A stretch of 64,000 nucleotides of DNA, taken from positions 5,760 to 69,759 of the forward strand of contig JBCDFR010000019.1 in the NCBI GenBank assembly GCA_039177505.1, read 5' to 3'. Position 1 is the first letter of the stretch; each line of letters opens with the position of its first letter. Positions 8,306-16,326 of this stretch are shown here, one piece after another. Position numbers and translations under genes: made by a program. Under the pieces are notes generated by a model that had not been told where the DNA came from, did no database searches, and saw only the letters and a program-made list of their open reading frames with translations. This DNA comes from JABSQH01 sp039177505 (GTDB taxonomy: Bacteria; Actinomycetota; Acidimicrobiia; Acidimicrobiales; Ilumatobacteraceae).

Positions 8306-9349
8306 TTGGACACTACGACCGCGACAGACGATCCAGAGGTTGTGGATCGGCCAAACAGTGTGGATCGGCCCAACGCCGCAGCCACTGAGCGAGCCGCGGA
8401 TCACGGCGATCCGCCGGCGCCATCACCAGGCTCGGTCGATGCGGTGCTGGCCGTCGATGTCGACGGGGCGCGTTTCAGCGCCGGGCTGGTCACCGCCCGA
8501 GGAGAGCTCATCGATCGGGCGCGCGTCGATGTCGACCCCGACGCCGGGCCGGAGTCGCACTACACCGGTGTCGCCGCAGTGTCCTCGGAGATGTTGGAGG
8601 CCGCCGAGCGTCGGGGCGGTACGCGTGTCGTCGCGGTCGGTGTCGGCGTCGACGGACCGCTCGACGATCTCGACGCAGTCAGCCCGGCGAGCCTGCCGGC
8701 TTGGCGTGACTTTCCGCTGCGTCGGCGGCTGGTCGAGTTGACCGGTCTCGCCGTTTTCGGCGACGTCGATGCCAAGGTGCTCGCGCTGGCGGAGGGCTGG
8801 CAGGGCGCAGCACAGGGGCATACGAACTTCTGCGCCATCACCGTCGGGACCACGGTCGGGAGCGGCATCGTGCTCGACGACGACCTGCTCGACGGCGGCG
8901 CCGGCGCAGGCAACATCGGCCACGTCACGGTTGTGCCGGGTGGTCGCCGGTGTCGCTGCGGAGCGCAGGGCTGCCTCGACGCCGAAGCCAGCGGATTGGC
9001 GATCGAGGCGATCACCGGTCGCCCGCCATCGGAACCGACCTACGAGATCATGCAACGTACCGGGCGTCTGGTCGGTCGAGCCGCAGCGAGCGTGTGCAAC
9101 GCGCTCGACCTCAGCCTGGTGGTCGTCGGGGGGTCGGTGGCCGCCGGTTTCGCAGCCACCTTCTTCCACGCTGCTCAGACCGAACTCGACGAGCGGGCCA
9201 CCCAGCCGTACAGCAGCGGCGCTCGGATCACGCCCTCACGCCTCGGCGAGACCGGACCGTTGGTGGGCGCCGGTGCGATCGGGTGGCGCGGCGCTCGACG
9301 GGCGCTGCGCAAGCGCTCGCCGGCCGGTCAGCCGCCCAGCATGCGGTAG
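8306..9349 (+). CDS. ROK-family sugar kinase/regulator
   Basis: ROK (repressor, ORF, kinase) family protein, up to 347 residues. The ATP-phosphate motif VDAVLAVDVDG begins near residue 43. The middle has TVGTTVGSGIVLDDDLLDGG with GAGNIGH, and the zinc site CRCGAQGCLD matches the conserved CxCGxxGCxE of ROK kinases, with Asp for Glu. Without an N-terminal helix-turn-helix, a glucokinase-like activity is more likely than repression. The TTG at 8306 is the earliest start; a later in-frame start is possible, since the first ~40 residues are low-complexity and contain the doubled VDRPN. The 3' end overlaps the convergent acyltransferase by 22 bases. Confidence 0.8.
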   Translation: MDTTTATDDPEVVDRPNSVDRPNAAATERAADHGDPPAPSPGSVDAVLAVDVDGARFSAGLVTARGELIDRARVDVDPDAGPESHYTGVAAVSSEMLEAAERRGGTRVVAVGVGVDGPLDDLDAVSPASLPAWRDFPLRRRLVELTGLAVFGDVDAKVLALAEGWQGAAQGHTNFCAITVGTTVGSGIVLDDDLLDGGAGAGNIGHVTVVPGGRRCRCGAQGCLDAEASGLAIEAITGRPPSEPTYEIMQRTGRLVGRAAASVCNALDLSLVVVGGSVAAGFAATFFHAAQTELDERATQPYSSGARITPSRLGETGPLVGAGAIGWRGARRALRKRSPAGQPPSMR

Positions 9350-10419
9350 GCGCGTTCCGCGGGGCCTCTGCCGAAGTGGCGCTCCCACACCGCCGCAGCG
9401 GCGATCGACACGATCCAGAAGCACACGGCGAAGGCCAACGCGACGTCGAGGCCTGCGGGCTCGATCCATCCCAGCCAATCGACGCAGATGTAGTAGACGA
9501 GAATGTGCAGCAGGTAGAGTGACAGGCTCATCTGCCCGGCGATGCGCAACGGCTCGGTCGCCCGCGCCAAGTGTTCGGCGCACCAGTCGAGGAGCGCGTA
9601 CGCCACGAGGGCGGTGCCGAGAGCACTGGCGACATACATCCCGCCGCGGTCGAGCGGGTCGGTCGACAGGGCCACGGTCGACCATTGCGTCGCCGCGGTG
9701 TTGGACGCGACGGTGGCCACAGCGAACAGCGTCGTGCCCGCAACGAGGGCGATCGGCCGCCACCGCACGGTGTACAGGACCCGGCCAAGCACCATGCCGG
9801 CGCAAAAGAATGCCAGCCACGGCAACAGCGGGTGTGTCCCGTTGACCCACAACCCGAACACGAAGTCTTGTGGGGACCCGTCGGGCGGACTCGTCAGCCA
9901 GGCGGTGCTGTCACCGTTCTGCACGCGATCGAAGCGCCACAGACGCAACGCCCAGCCGAGCGCCGCCGCCAGCGCGCCGGTGACGATCAGCCAACGGGTC
10001 TGCCAGGTGAACATGACCGCGGCGAGCACGAACATGCCGCCGTAGAAGGGGATGATCGTGCCTGGCCAGGCCTGATCCAACGCCACGCCACACGCGTAGA
10101 GAACGACACCGCGCCGGACCAGGCGCCAGCGCATCGGCGTGCGTCCCGCGTCGTCCGCTCGCTGGGTCATCAACGTGACGCCGACACCGGCGACGAGCAC
10201 GAAGGTCGCCGCGAACCGCGTCGACAACGGACCGGTCCACGGGTTGAACAGGTCAGCGGCCCAGCCGGTGCCGGTGTCACCGTCGCCATCGAGGATCAAA
10301 TAGCCGTGGTAGTTCATCACGACCACACCGATCAACGCGACGCCGCGTACGACGTCTGGCCCCGGGAGGCGGCGACCGATGGCGACGCTCGGCGGGCTGG
10401 TCACCGTGTCGACGGTCAT
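9328..10419 (-). CDS. HGSNAT/DUF418-type membrane acyltransferase-like protein
   Basis: A 363-residue membrane protein with about ten transmembrane helices. It opens with the family signature of heparan-alpha-glucosaminide N-acetyltransferase and DUF418 proteins: an Arg-Gly-x-Ala-Leu motif in PDVVRGVALIGVVVMNY, then a loop with TRFAATFVLVAGVGVTL. These families are thought to transfer acetyl groups across the membrane onto sugars or other acceptors. It is the last gene of the dedA-mftE-mftF-racemase operon; its ATG is one base after the stop of the racemase-like gene, so it may modify a product of that pathway (inference). Confidence 0.7.
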   Translation of the reverse strand: MTVDTVTSPPSVAIGRRLPGPDVVRGVALIGVVVMNYHGYLILDGDGDTGTGWAADLFNPWTGPLSTRFAATFVLVAGVGVTLMTQRADDAGRTPMRWRLVRRGVVLYACGVALDQAWPGTIIPFYGGMFVLAAVMFTWQTRWLIVTGALAAALGWALRLWRFDRVQNGDSTAWLTSPPDGSPQDFVFGLWVNGTHPLLPWLAFFCAGMVLGRVLYTVRWRPIALVAGTTLFAVATVASNTAATQWSTVALSTDPLDRGGMYVASALGTALVAYALLDWCAEHLARATEPLRIAGQMSLSLYLLHILVYYICVDWLGWIEPAGLDVALAFAVCFWIVSIAAAAVWERHFGRGPAERAYRMLGG

Positions 10420-10420
10420 G

Positions 10421-11464
10421 TCACAACCAAACGAACTCGTCGACGGCCGTCATCGTGAGCGGACGTTGGAGGTCGACGACATCGCCAATCGCCGGGAGCG
10501 GCTGGCCATCGGGGACGAACACCATCGAGGAGTGCATATGTGGCGCCTCGACGAGCGTCAACCGATGACGGGCGAAGTGGAATGGACTTTGACCGTCTGC
10601 CAGCGCGGTGACGCCGTTGGCGCTCCCGGCGCCGACGATGACCACGGTGCCGTCGCCGGGAGCAGCGCCAAGGCGATACCCGACCGGCTGGTCTTGCTCG
10701 ACGCGCTGGTGGGCGAGTACGTCGGCGTGCAGCTGCAACGTCGACTTGTCGCCGTGCCATAGCGCAGTCCCCAGCCGTAGCCGGTACTGGCGGTCGGCGG
10801 GGAGTTGCCGGTATGTCTCCGGGCTGACGTGGCTGACCCATGCCGGCAGTGCCGTGTCGACACCGTCGAGCGCGGCGACGATGTCGGCGCGCGTGTCGCC
10901 ATGTCCCTCGAGCGGTGGGTGGACACTGACGCCGACGACGTCGAGTCCGGCGTCGCGGGCGACGTCGATCAAGGCGGCGTCGCCGCCGTAGCGACGCATC
11001 GACGAGCGCAGCTTGACCACGACCGGGCCCGGCCAGCCGTCGAGCGCGGCGATGTGCTCGGGTGCGCCGACCGTGAGCGTCGTAGTGGCCGTGTTGGTGA
11101 TGGCCGTGTTGTTGATGGCCGTGTTGTTGTTGATGGTGGTGTTGTTGTTGATGGTGTTGTTGTTGATGGTGGTGTTGTTGATGGTGGTGTTGTTGATGGT
11201 GGTGTTGTCGATGGTGGTGTCGGTCGGCGCGGTCAGCGTGGGCGTCAGGACAACAGCGGCGGTGTTCTTGGGCACACTGGACAGCTCATGAACGGTGCCG
11301 ACCGCGATCGTGTCGGCGAAGTCGGCGGCGAAGGTGGCCAACCAGTCCCGGCCGAATCCGTAGCCGTTGCCCTTCACGACGGGAACCAATCCGTCGACCT
11401 CGCTCGCCAGACGGGCGACGTGGCTGCGCCACAGCGCGGTCCGCACGGTCAGCCGAATGGTCAC
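10421..11464 (-). CDS. alanine-racemase-like PLP protein with Asn/Thr/Ile repeat insertion
   Basis: A 347-residue homologue of alanine racemase. PVVKGNGYGFG at residues 28-38 matches the family PLP-lysine motif, giving Lys31. The GTG start at 11464 overlaps the mftF stop as GTGA. Residues ~83-127 are a low-complexity tract of TTINN-type units inserted after the second beta strand of the barrel, encoded by a DNA minisatellite. The later barrel (RRYGGDAALIDVARDAGLDV; VSVHPPLEGHGDTR) and a C-terminal beta domain are present. The canonical Tyr of the C-terminal domain is not clear, so alanine is not certain as substrate. Long open frame upstream of 11464 is only a shadow of mftF. Confidence 0.75.
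   Translation of the reverse strand: MTIRLTVRTALWRSHVARLASEVDGLVPVVKGNGYGFGRDWLATFAADFADTIAVGTVHELSSVPKNTAAVVLTPTLTAPTDTTIDNTTINNTTINNTTINNNTINNNTTINNNTAINNTAITNTATTTLTVGAPEHIAALDGWPGPVVVKLRSSMRRYGGDAALIDVARDAGLDVVGVSVHPPLEGHGDTRADIVAALDGVDTALPAWVSHVSPETYRQLPADRQYRLRLGTALWHGDKSTLQLHADVLAHQRVEQDQPVGYRLGAAPGDGTVVIVGAGSANGVTALADGQSPFHFARHRLTLVEAPHMHSSMVFVPDGQPLPAIGDVVDLQRPLTMTAVDEFVWL
11091..11216 (-). repeat. 15/18-bp coding minisatellite in the racemase-like gene
   Basis: Eight tandem units of 15 or 18 bp based on GTGTTGTTGATGGTG (plus strand) lie in frame inside the racemase-like gene and encode TTINN, TTINNN and close variants. The unit length is always a multiple of three, so gain or loss of units keeps the frame. 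The repeated N/T/I residues differ strongly from the Ala/Arg-rich style of neighbouring proteins. Copy-number variation between strains is likely but not shown. Confidence 0.85.
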
Positions 11465-12759
11465 GAGCGCAACGTAGCGGCGCTCGATCGAGGAGATGAG
11501 CCGCGCCCGGGGAATGCCTGTAGCCGTGGGAGCAGCGGCTGCGGCGTGCGATGAGCCAGCGCGCCGCGCCACAGGCCCCACCCGTAGGCAACGTCGCGGG
11601 CGACGTTGCGGCGATGCGGTCGCGCCATCAGCGTTGCCAGCGCGAGCCACCGTCCGCGCCGAGACACCAACGCGGCCAGTGCGACGATCGGCCACCATGC
11701 GCGCCAGGCGGCATCGGCCAGGTTGCGGGTCGCTGTGACGTGTCCGCGCAGCGCCAGGGAAATCGCCGCCCGTGCAGGCAACTGCGGCAACCGAGGCGCG
11801 AGCGCCACCGAACTCGCTGTGGCGACGACGATGGCGGCGATTGGCTGGCCGGCGATGGCGAGCGCACCGGTCGCTGCGCTCCACACGTTGGTGCGGGCGG
11901 GCACCAGCGCGCCCGGGTGACGAAGCGCGAGCGGCGCCCCCGAAGATCCATACGCGGCCTCTTGGCTCAGCGTCTGGCGGGCGCTCGGCCGGGGTCGATG
12001 CCACACCGCCGACGCAGGCTCGTAGCGGCAACGCCAGCCCGCCTCGTCGAGGCGCCACAACAGGTCGACGTCTTCGCCGACACGCAGCGAGTCGTCGAAT
12101 CCGCCAACAGCGTCGAACGCCGCGCAGCGCACGACGATCGCCGCCGCGGGCACGTAGCTGACGCGCGTCCCGGATCGGATGCGCGCCGGTTCCGTGCCGA
12201 GGTCGAGCGGCGAACCGGGCTCGCCGCATACCCGGGGAGCGACCGCTCCGACGGTGGGATCGGCGAAGTGGGCCAGCAGCGGCTCGATCCACTCGTGCGG
12301 CGCGGTGACGTCGGCGTCGAGAAAGGCGATGAACGGCGTCGTCACCAGCGTTCGGCCGGCGTTGCGCGCAGCGGCCGGACCCTGGTTGCTCGGCAATCGC
12401 AGGCGAGCTCCCGCGAGCGGGGTCGACGAGCCGTCGTCGACCGTGATCCGGTCGTCGGTGTGGACGCGGCCGCCGAGCTGGGGCGTCACCACCGTGACCT
12501 CGCTGCGAGACGGTCCGACACCGGCTGCGGTGATCGGGTGGATGGCCCCAGCGTCGAGCAGACGGTCGACGAGACGTCGCCGGGAAGCAGAGAGGGCGAT
12601 TGGCGCGCTGCGTTCCAGGGCATCGAGTGTGGGTTGCGCCGCCGAGGTGGTGACAAACACCGCCAGCGGAGACCCGGCGACCACGGTGCGGCCGAACCGT
12701 TGCCACGTCGCGTCGACCGCGTAACGCCGCGCCGAGTCGGCGGTCTCGGCGTTGCTCAT
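11461..12759 (-). CDS. mftF: mycofactocin glycosyltransferase
   Basis: A 432-residue family-2 glycosyltransferase of the MftF type. The GT-A core shows VDDGS at 107-111, the acceptor-loop motif RLPSNQGPAAARNAG at 121-135, the metal-binding FLDADV at 146-151, and GEDVDLLWRLDEAGW further on. The arrangement RIRSGTRVSYVPAAAIVV and YGSSGAPLALRHPG is typical of MftF. MftF adds beta-1,4-glucose units to the redox cofactor mycofactocin. It overlaps mftE by ATGA and the racemase-like gene by GTGA. The precursor and maturase genes mftA, mftB, mftC and mftD are absent here. Confidence 0.88.
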   Translation of the reverse strand: MSNAETADSARRYAVDATWQRFGRTVVAGSPLAVFVTTSAAQPTLDALERSAPIALSASRRRLVDRLLDAGAIHPITAAGVGPSRSEVTVVTPQLGGRVHTDDRITVDDGSSTPLAGARLRLPSNQGPAAARNAGRTLVTTPFIAFLDADVTAPHEWIEPLLAHFADPTVGAVAPRVCGEPGSPLDLGTEPARIRSGTRVSYVPAAAIVVRCAAFDAVGGFDDSLRVGEDVDLLWRLDEAGWRCRYEPASAVWHRPRPSARQTLSQEAAYGSSGAPLALRHPGALVPARTNVWSAATGALAIAGQPIAAIVVATASSVALAPRLPQLPARAAISLALRGHVTATRNLADAAWRAWWPIVALAALVSRRGRWLALATLMARPHRRNVARDVAYGWGLWRGALAHRTPQPLLPRLQAFPGRGSSPRSSAATLRS

Positions 12760-13475
12760 TGCGAATCGAGCGTGACCGGTCGCCAGCGCTCGACGTGCAG
12801 CAGAAGATCATCGACGAACGCCGCGATGAACTGATCGCCCTCGCCGCCGCTCGCCCCAGCCGGGTCGCCCAGGACCCCGCTCGGACTGACCGCCGCAACA
12901 CCTCGTGCCCGCAGTTCGTCGATCGTCGCGTTGGCGCCGGCGGCGGCGTGTTCCAGGCGCACCAGACCGGGGTCGATCGCCAGCATCAACGAGGTCTCGA
13001 TCCGTCCGGCGTGAAGGTCCGCGGGTCCGCCATCGGCGCGTTGCGGCCAGCGCGGCGACCACACCGTGGCGTCGCGGCCCTCGCTCGTGACCACATCGAT
13101 CGCTGTCGTTAGTGCCTCGTGGTTGCCGCCATGGGCGTTGACGAACACGACTCCGGCCGCCCAGTCGGCACTACGGCACAGCTCGACGGCGATGGTCGTG
13201 AGTGCCGCAGTGCCGATCGACATTGTGCCGGCGAATCCAGCGTGTTCGCCCGATGCGCCGACGGCGATCGTCGGGCCGAGCGCGAGTCCATCGGTGCGAT
13301 GGAGCGCTCGTGCCGCGAGTTCTTGGGCGATCAGGGTGTCGGTGTTGAGTGGAAGGTGCGGCCCGTGTTGTTCGATCGAGCCGGTCGGGATCAGGATCAC
13401 CGGCCGTCGCGTGCCGTCGTCGGTCTGTCCGCGGGCCTGCTCGACCTCGGTCCATGTCGCCTCTCCGAGCCGCAT
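12756..13475 (-). CDS. mftE: mycofactocin peptidase, creatininase family
   Basis: A 239-residue creatininase-family metallohydrolase. EQHGPHLPLNTD at residues 35-46 supplies metal ligands Glu35, His37 and Asp46; VNAHGGNHEA near 112-121 supplies the next His/Glu group; and HAGRIETSLML carries the final Glu. MftE cleaves the modified C-terminal dipeptide from the MftA precursor, giving the mycofactocin core. I call it MftE rather than creatininase because mftF overlaps it directly. The ATG at 13475 begins 2 bases after the dedA stop; the frame is open further upstream but that part shadows dedA. Confidence 0.88.
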   Translation of the reverse strand: MRLGEATWTEVEQARGQTDDGTRRPVILIPTGSIEQHGPHLPLNTDTLIAQELAARALHRTDGLALGPTIAVGASGEHAGFAGTMSIGTAALTTIAVELCRSADWAAGVVFVNAHGGNHEALTTAIDVVTSEGRDATVWSPRWPQRADGGPADLHAGRIETSLMLAIDPGLVRLEHAAAGANATIDELRARGVAAVSPSGVLGDPAGASGGEGDQFIAAFVDDLLLHVERWRPVTLDSQ

Positions 13476-13477
13476 GT

Positions 13478-14134
13478 TCAGCTGCTCGGTGCCGGCTCCG
13501 ACGGCTCCGACGGTTCGGCGGTTGCCTTGCGCCGTTCGCGTACCCAGCGAACCACCTCGACCAGCCCGGTGATCGTCAGCGCAGTGACGAACGCCAGCAA
13601 GAACGCCAGTGTGTGGTTGTCCTCGAACGCCTGCCCGAACAGGAAGCCGAGGCCGGCGGCATAGGTCGCCCAGATCGTGCCGGCGACGGCCACCCAGCCG
13701 GCAAACCAGGCGCGCGGTTGGTGGGTGATTCCAGAAGAAATGGTCAACACGGTGCGGCCGCCCGGGATGAACCGAGCCGTGATCAGCAGCATCCCACCGC
13801 GTTTCTTGATCTGTCGACCGGCCGCATCGAGCCGATCGAGGCGCGCCGGTTTTCGTGCCGCCCATCGTCGCACGGGGCCCTCGAAGCGACGGCCGATCAG
13901 GTAGGCCAGGTTGTCGCCGAGAAACGCGCCCAGGGCACCAGCGAAGATCACCAGGATCAGCTGCTGGTTGCCGGTGCCGGCGGCCACGCCGCCGATGATC
14001 ACGGTTGTCTCGCCCGGTACGATGGGAAAGACCGAGTCGAGAAACGCGACGGTGAAAATGACCAGCAGGAACCACCAGTTGGACGAAACGCTTTCGATCC
14101 AGTCGGTGACGTCGCTGATGATGCTGGCGACCAT
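13478..14134 (-). CDS. DedA-family membrane protein
   Basis: A 218-residue DedA/SNARE-associated (VTT domain) membrane protein. The key residues of the re-entrant loops are visible in VFPIVPGETTVIIGG (Glu), GDNLAYLIGRR, and ARFIPGGRTVLTISSG (the conserved R-F-x-P-x-x-R). DedA proteins are linked to undecaprenyl-phosphate or phospholipid flipping and to proton-motive-force homeostasis. It heads the operon with mftE, mftF, the racemase-like gene and an acyltransferase. Lipid-carrier turnover would fit an operon with a glycosyltransferase, but that is inference. It ends in a Ser/Pro/Glu-rich tail. Confidence 0.88.
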   Translation of the reverse strand: MVASIISDVTDWIESVSSNWWFLLVIFTVAFLDSVFPIVPGETTVIIGGVAAGTGNQQLILVIFAGALGAFLGDNLAYLIGRRFEGPVRRWAARKPARLDRLDAAGRQIKKRGGMLLITARFIPGGRTVLTISSGITHQPRAWFAGWVAVAGTIWATYAAGLGFLFGQAFEDNHTLAFLLAFVTALTITGLVEVVRWVRERRKATAEPSEPSEPAPSS

Positions 14135-14644
14135 GCTCCCCCGACGCTACCCCTCGAAACGGGCCGCCACAGGCGTCCGCTGGTGTGTCTGTTGGCAGGT
14201 CGCTGACGACTCGGTGTGGGCGATGAGCTTGCCGACGAGCGAGTCGGGCAGCGGTCGATCTATCGGCAACTAGCGCTTCCACGGTCGAACCGGTCGCACG
14301 TTCGTGGTCGGCAGCGTCGACGAGTTCAGCGCGCTGCAGAGGTCGGGGTCCACGACCTTTGGTCTCGTTGCCGTGCTCTACCCGACTGACTCTCCGACGC
14401 TTGCAGCCGCCTCGACCACCGACGGAGCGACCAACTGATATCCGCGCTCAGGATCACTGATTCGTCGCGCCGGCCGACACACCTGCAGCGCCGCGCTCAA
14501 CCCCTACGACCGGCTCCGGACCTCCTCGCCAACGGCTCACTCACGAATCAAGACTGGTGCTGAACCCGCGCACGACGGTCAACTCTGCCGACGGACTCAC
14601 ACCCGGTCGCGCGATACGTCCCACGTCGGGACACCCGGTATGGG
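14135..14644. other. gene-poor gap upstream of dedA operon
   Basis: About 510 bases without a supportable gene. It must hold the promoter of the dedA-mftEF operon, but no clear -35/-10 pair stands out. On the plus strand, bases ~14275-14439 form an open frame without a good start that reads like protein (RTFVVGSVDEF, FGLVAVLYPTDSPTL) and ends in TGA; this may be a gene remnant, but I recognise no family. Confidence 0.4.
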
Positions 14645-15787
14645 TCAGGCCTGGTAGTGGTAGAAGAACCACACCGATGCGGGATCTCTGTTGGGTTTGT
14701 CCCAGTCGGGCAGCTTCAGGACCCATCGGGGATCGGACTCTGCGTTCCACACGCCGGTGGGTGCAGCCGCGTACGACCCGCCGCCGGCGCCACCGTAGGC
14801 CCGGGCGCCGCCGCCTCCGCCGCCGTAGCCGCCGCCACCACCGGCTGACTCGTGGGTGTTCCATCCGCCACCGGCGCCTCCGGTGTAACCGGTCGGAGGT
14901 GCCGGATGGCTGCTGTCGGCGACGACGGCGTTGCCGTCGGCGTCGCGCCATGGCTGGATCCAACCGTTGCTGGAGCCGCCCTGACCGCCGATCCCGTCCT
15001 TACCATCACGCGGGCGACCAGGACCACCGCCTGCGTCTTGACTCCCACCGATTCCGGCATTGCCTGGTTTCGGCTGCTCCCCAAAGTGCGGATAAGCCCC
15101 GCAGCTATCGCCTTTATTCGAGTTGCCGCCGCTGGCGTGGGCGGGGCTGGTACCGGGGCCGCTTGCGCCGGAGTTCTCTCTCTCCGCGTCGACGAATCCG
15201 CCCGGACCACCGTTCCCTCCGCCGCAGGTATCGTCGAGCTGGGGGTTCAGTCTTCTGCCTTCTGCGCCGCCGCCGCCGGCGATAACGATGACGTCGTCGA
15301 TGGAGCTGTCCTCGATCGGCGTGGTCGTCACGACCGTTGCCGAACCGCCCGCATAGCGGTCGGCAACTTCAGCTTTTTCCACGAATGTCATGTACACGTA
15401 GAGGTCATCGGATTCGTCCCAGTGGATGAGCGTCTGTGCCCGGCCACCTCCGCCGCCCTTACTCGATTTCCATGCTCCGGGTTGACCGGCGGCATGCACG
15501 TACAGCGGACCGCTGCGGCTATACGGGAGCTCGACCACTCCCGATGCCGTCACTTCGCACCCCATGTATGGGCCGCCCGCGACCCCTAAGTAGTACGTGC
15601 AGCTCGGCGTGACTGGCGGCAACGTCGATGCTGTGGACTCCGCGCTCACCGGGTGTGACTCGGTGCCGACCGTGTTTGCAGCAACCGATGTGCCGGCCGC
15701 CAACGCAGTCGCCAGTCCAACAGCTGTGACGGGTGACATCCGGCGGTGAACATCGCGTCGATTCGGCGGGGGCGACGATCGAGACAT
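14645..15787 (-). CDS. secreted glycine-rich protein
   Basis: A 380-residue exported protein of unknown function. The ATG at 15787 is favoured over the TTG one codon earlier because a strong Shine-Dalgarno, AAGGAG, sits 5-6 bases upstream. An N-terminal signal (MSPVTAVGLATALAAGTSVAA) is followed by a compact region with cysteines in SCTYYLGVAGG and GCEV, then a beta-rich part (AQTLIHWDESDDLYVYM). From residue ~165 it becomes Gly/Asn-rich with blocks such as GGGGGYGGGGGGARAYGG, and ends in PASVWFFYHYQA. Such proteins resemble glycine-rich surface or adhesive proteins, but no adhesin domain is seen. It lies alone in a gene-poor region. Confidence 0.7.
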   Translation of the reverse strand: MSRSSPPPNRRDVHRRMSPVTAVGLATALAAGTSVAANTVGTESHPVSAESTASTLPPVTPSCTYYLGVAGGPYMGCEVTASGVVELPYSRSGPLYVHAAGQPGAWKSSKGGGGGRAQTLIHWDESDDLYVYMTFVEKAEVADRYAGGSATVVTTTPIEDSSIDDVIVIAGGGGAEGRRLNPQLDDTCGGGNGGPGGFVDAERENSGASGPGTSPAHASGGNSNKGDSCGAYPHFGEQPKPGNAGIGGSQDAGGGPGRPRDGKDGIGGQGGSSNGWIQPWRDADGNAVVADSSHPAPPTGYTGGAGGGWNTHESAGGGGGYGGGGGGARAYGGAGGGSYAAAPTGVWNAESDPRWVLKLPDWDKPNRDPASVWFFYHYQA

Positions 15788-15796
15788 CAATACTCC

Positions 15797-15814
15797 TTGG
15801 CCTCACACGGCCAA
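15797..15814 (-). promoter_or_regulatory. hairpin touching the Shine-Dalgarno of the glycine-rich gene
   Basis: A perfect 6-bp inverted repeat, TTGGCC/GGCCAA with a 6-base loop, directly precedes the start region on the minus strand. The last two stem bases are the first two of the AAGGAG ribosome-binding site, so folding could limit ribosome access. A protein-binding operator is an equal possibility. Confidence 0.45.
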
Positions 15815-16326
15815 ACGGGGAATAGCTCGCGTCGATTAGAGTCGGCGCAACCTTCGAGGAACCTGAACGCGGCCCGAAGTCTCCGTGGTCGGGGTGTTGG
15901 TAACGAACGTGTCACGAGGTGCGGCACTGCGAGCGTGCCACCCCTTGAACTGGTGTTTCGCGCTCTTGTACAGGGCCACTCGTTGCGGAAGCTGCGATAC
16001 GCGGCCCCGGCTTGCTCACCAATCAAGGCTGTGCCGGGTATCGGTCGCCCGACAGGCGTTCGACCTGTTATCAGGCACCGATGCGTTCGCTCACCTGCTC
16101 ACGTTCTGCATCTCAGAAGCTGGTCCATCCCCGGAGTGCGAGTGACCTCTTGCAGGCACAACACGTCGGCCATGCACCGCGGAACCCACCTCTCAAGAGC
16201 GTCGAACACGGCACCTCCCCACGGCGTGGGCTCTATTGCCCGACCCGACAATCCGCGCCGACCATCGAGGTCGTGTGCGGGCTGCCTTCCTCCCGTTGAT
16301 ACGGGTGGGTCGAGCGCGATCAACCG
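15815..16326. other. gene-poor gap with a possible gene remnant
   Basis: About 510 bases with only short, poorly formed ORFs. The promoter of the glycine-rich gene should lie at its left end. The single stretch with recognisable protein character is the exonuclease/endonuclease/phosphatase-like remnant listed at 16099-16260. I see no tRNA-like cloverleaf and no mobile-element ends. Confidence 0.5.
16099..16260 (-). pseudogene. N-terminal remnant of an endonuclease/exonuclease/phosphatase-family gene
   Basis: A short minus-strand frame reads FDALERWVPRCMADVLCLQEVTR and stops soon after. The ADVLCLQEV segment is the metal-binding motif near the N-terminus of the endonuclease/exonuclease/phosphatase superfamily (Glu of LQE). 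The matching start (a WN motif) is only suggested in another frame as RIVGSGN, and the rest of the enzyme is missing. A C-terminal fragment of the same superfamily lies at 32066-32641 on the opposite strand. Short and decayed, so only tentative. Confidence 0.35.

Noticed and set aside
11091..11216. Repeat tract as a CRISPR array or intergenic satellite
   Set aside because: Units are contiguous without spacers and lie in frame within a coding region.
13478..14282. Extended N-terminus for the MftE frame
   Set aside because: The extra residues are encoded antisense-free but in another frame over dedA and show no similarity; the MftE start at 13475 fits the family and lies 2 bases after dedA.
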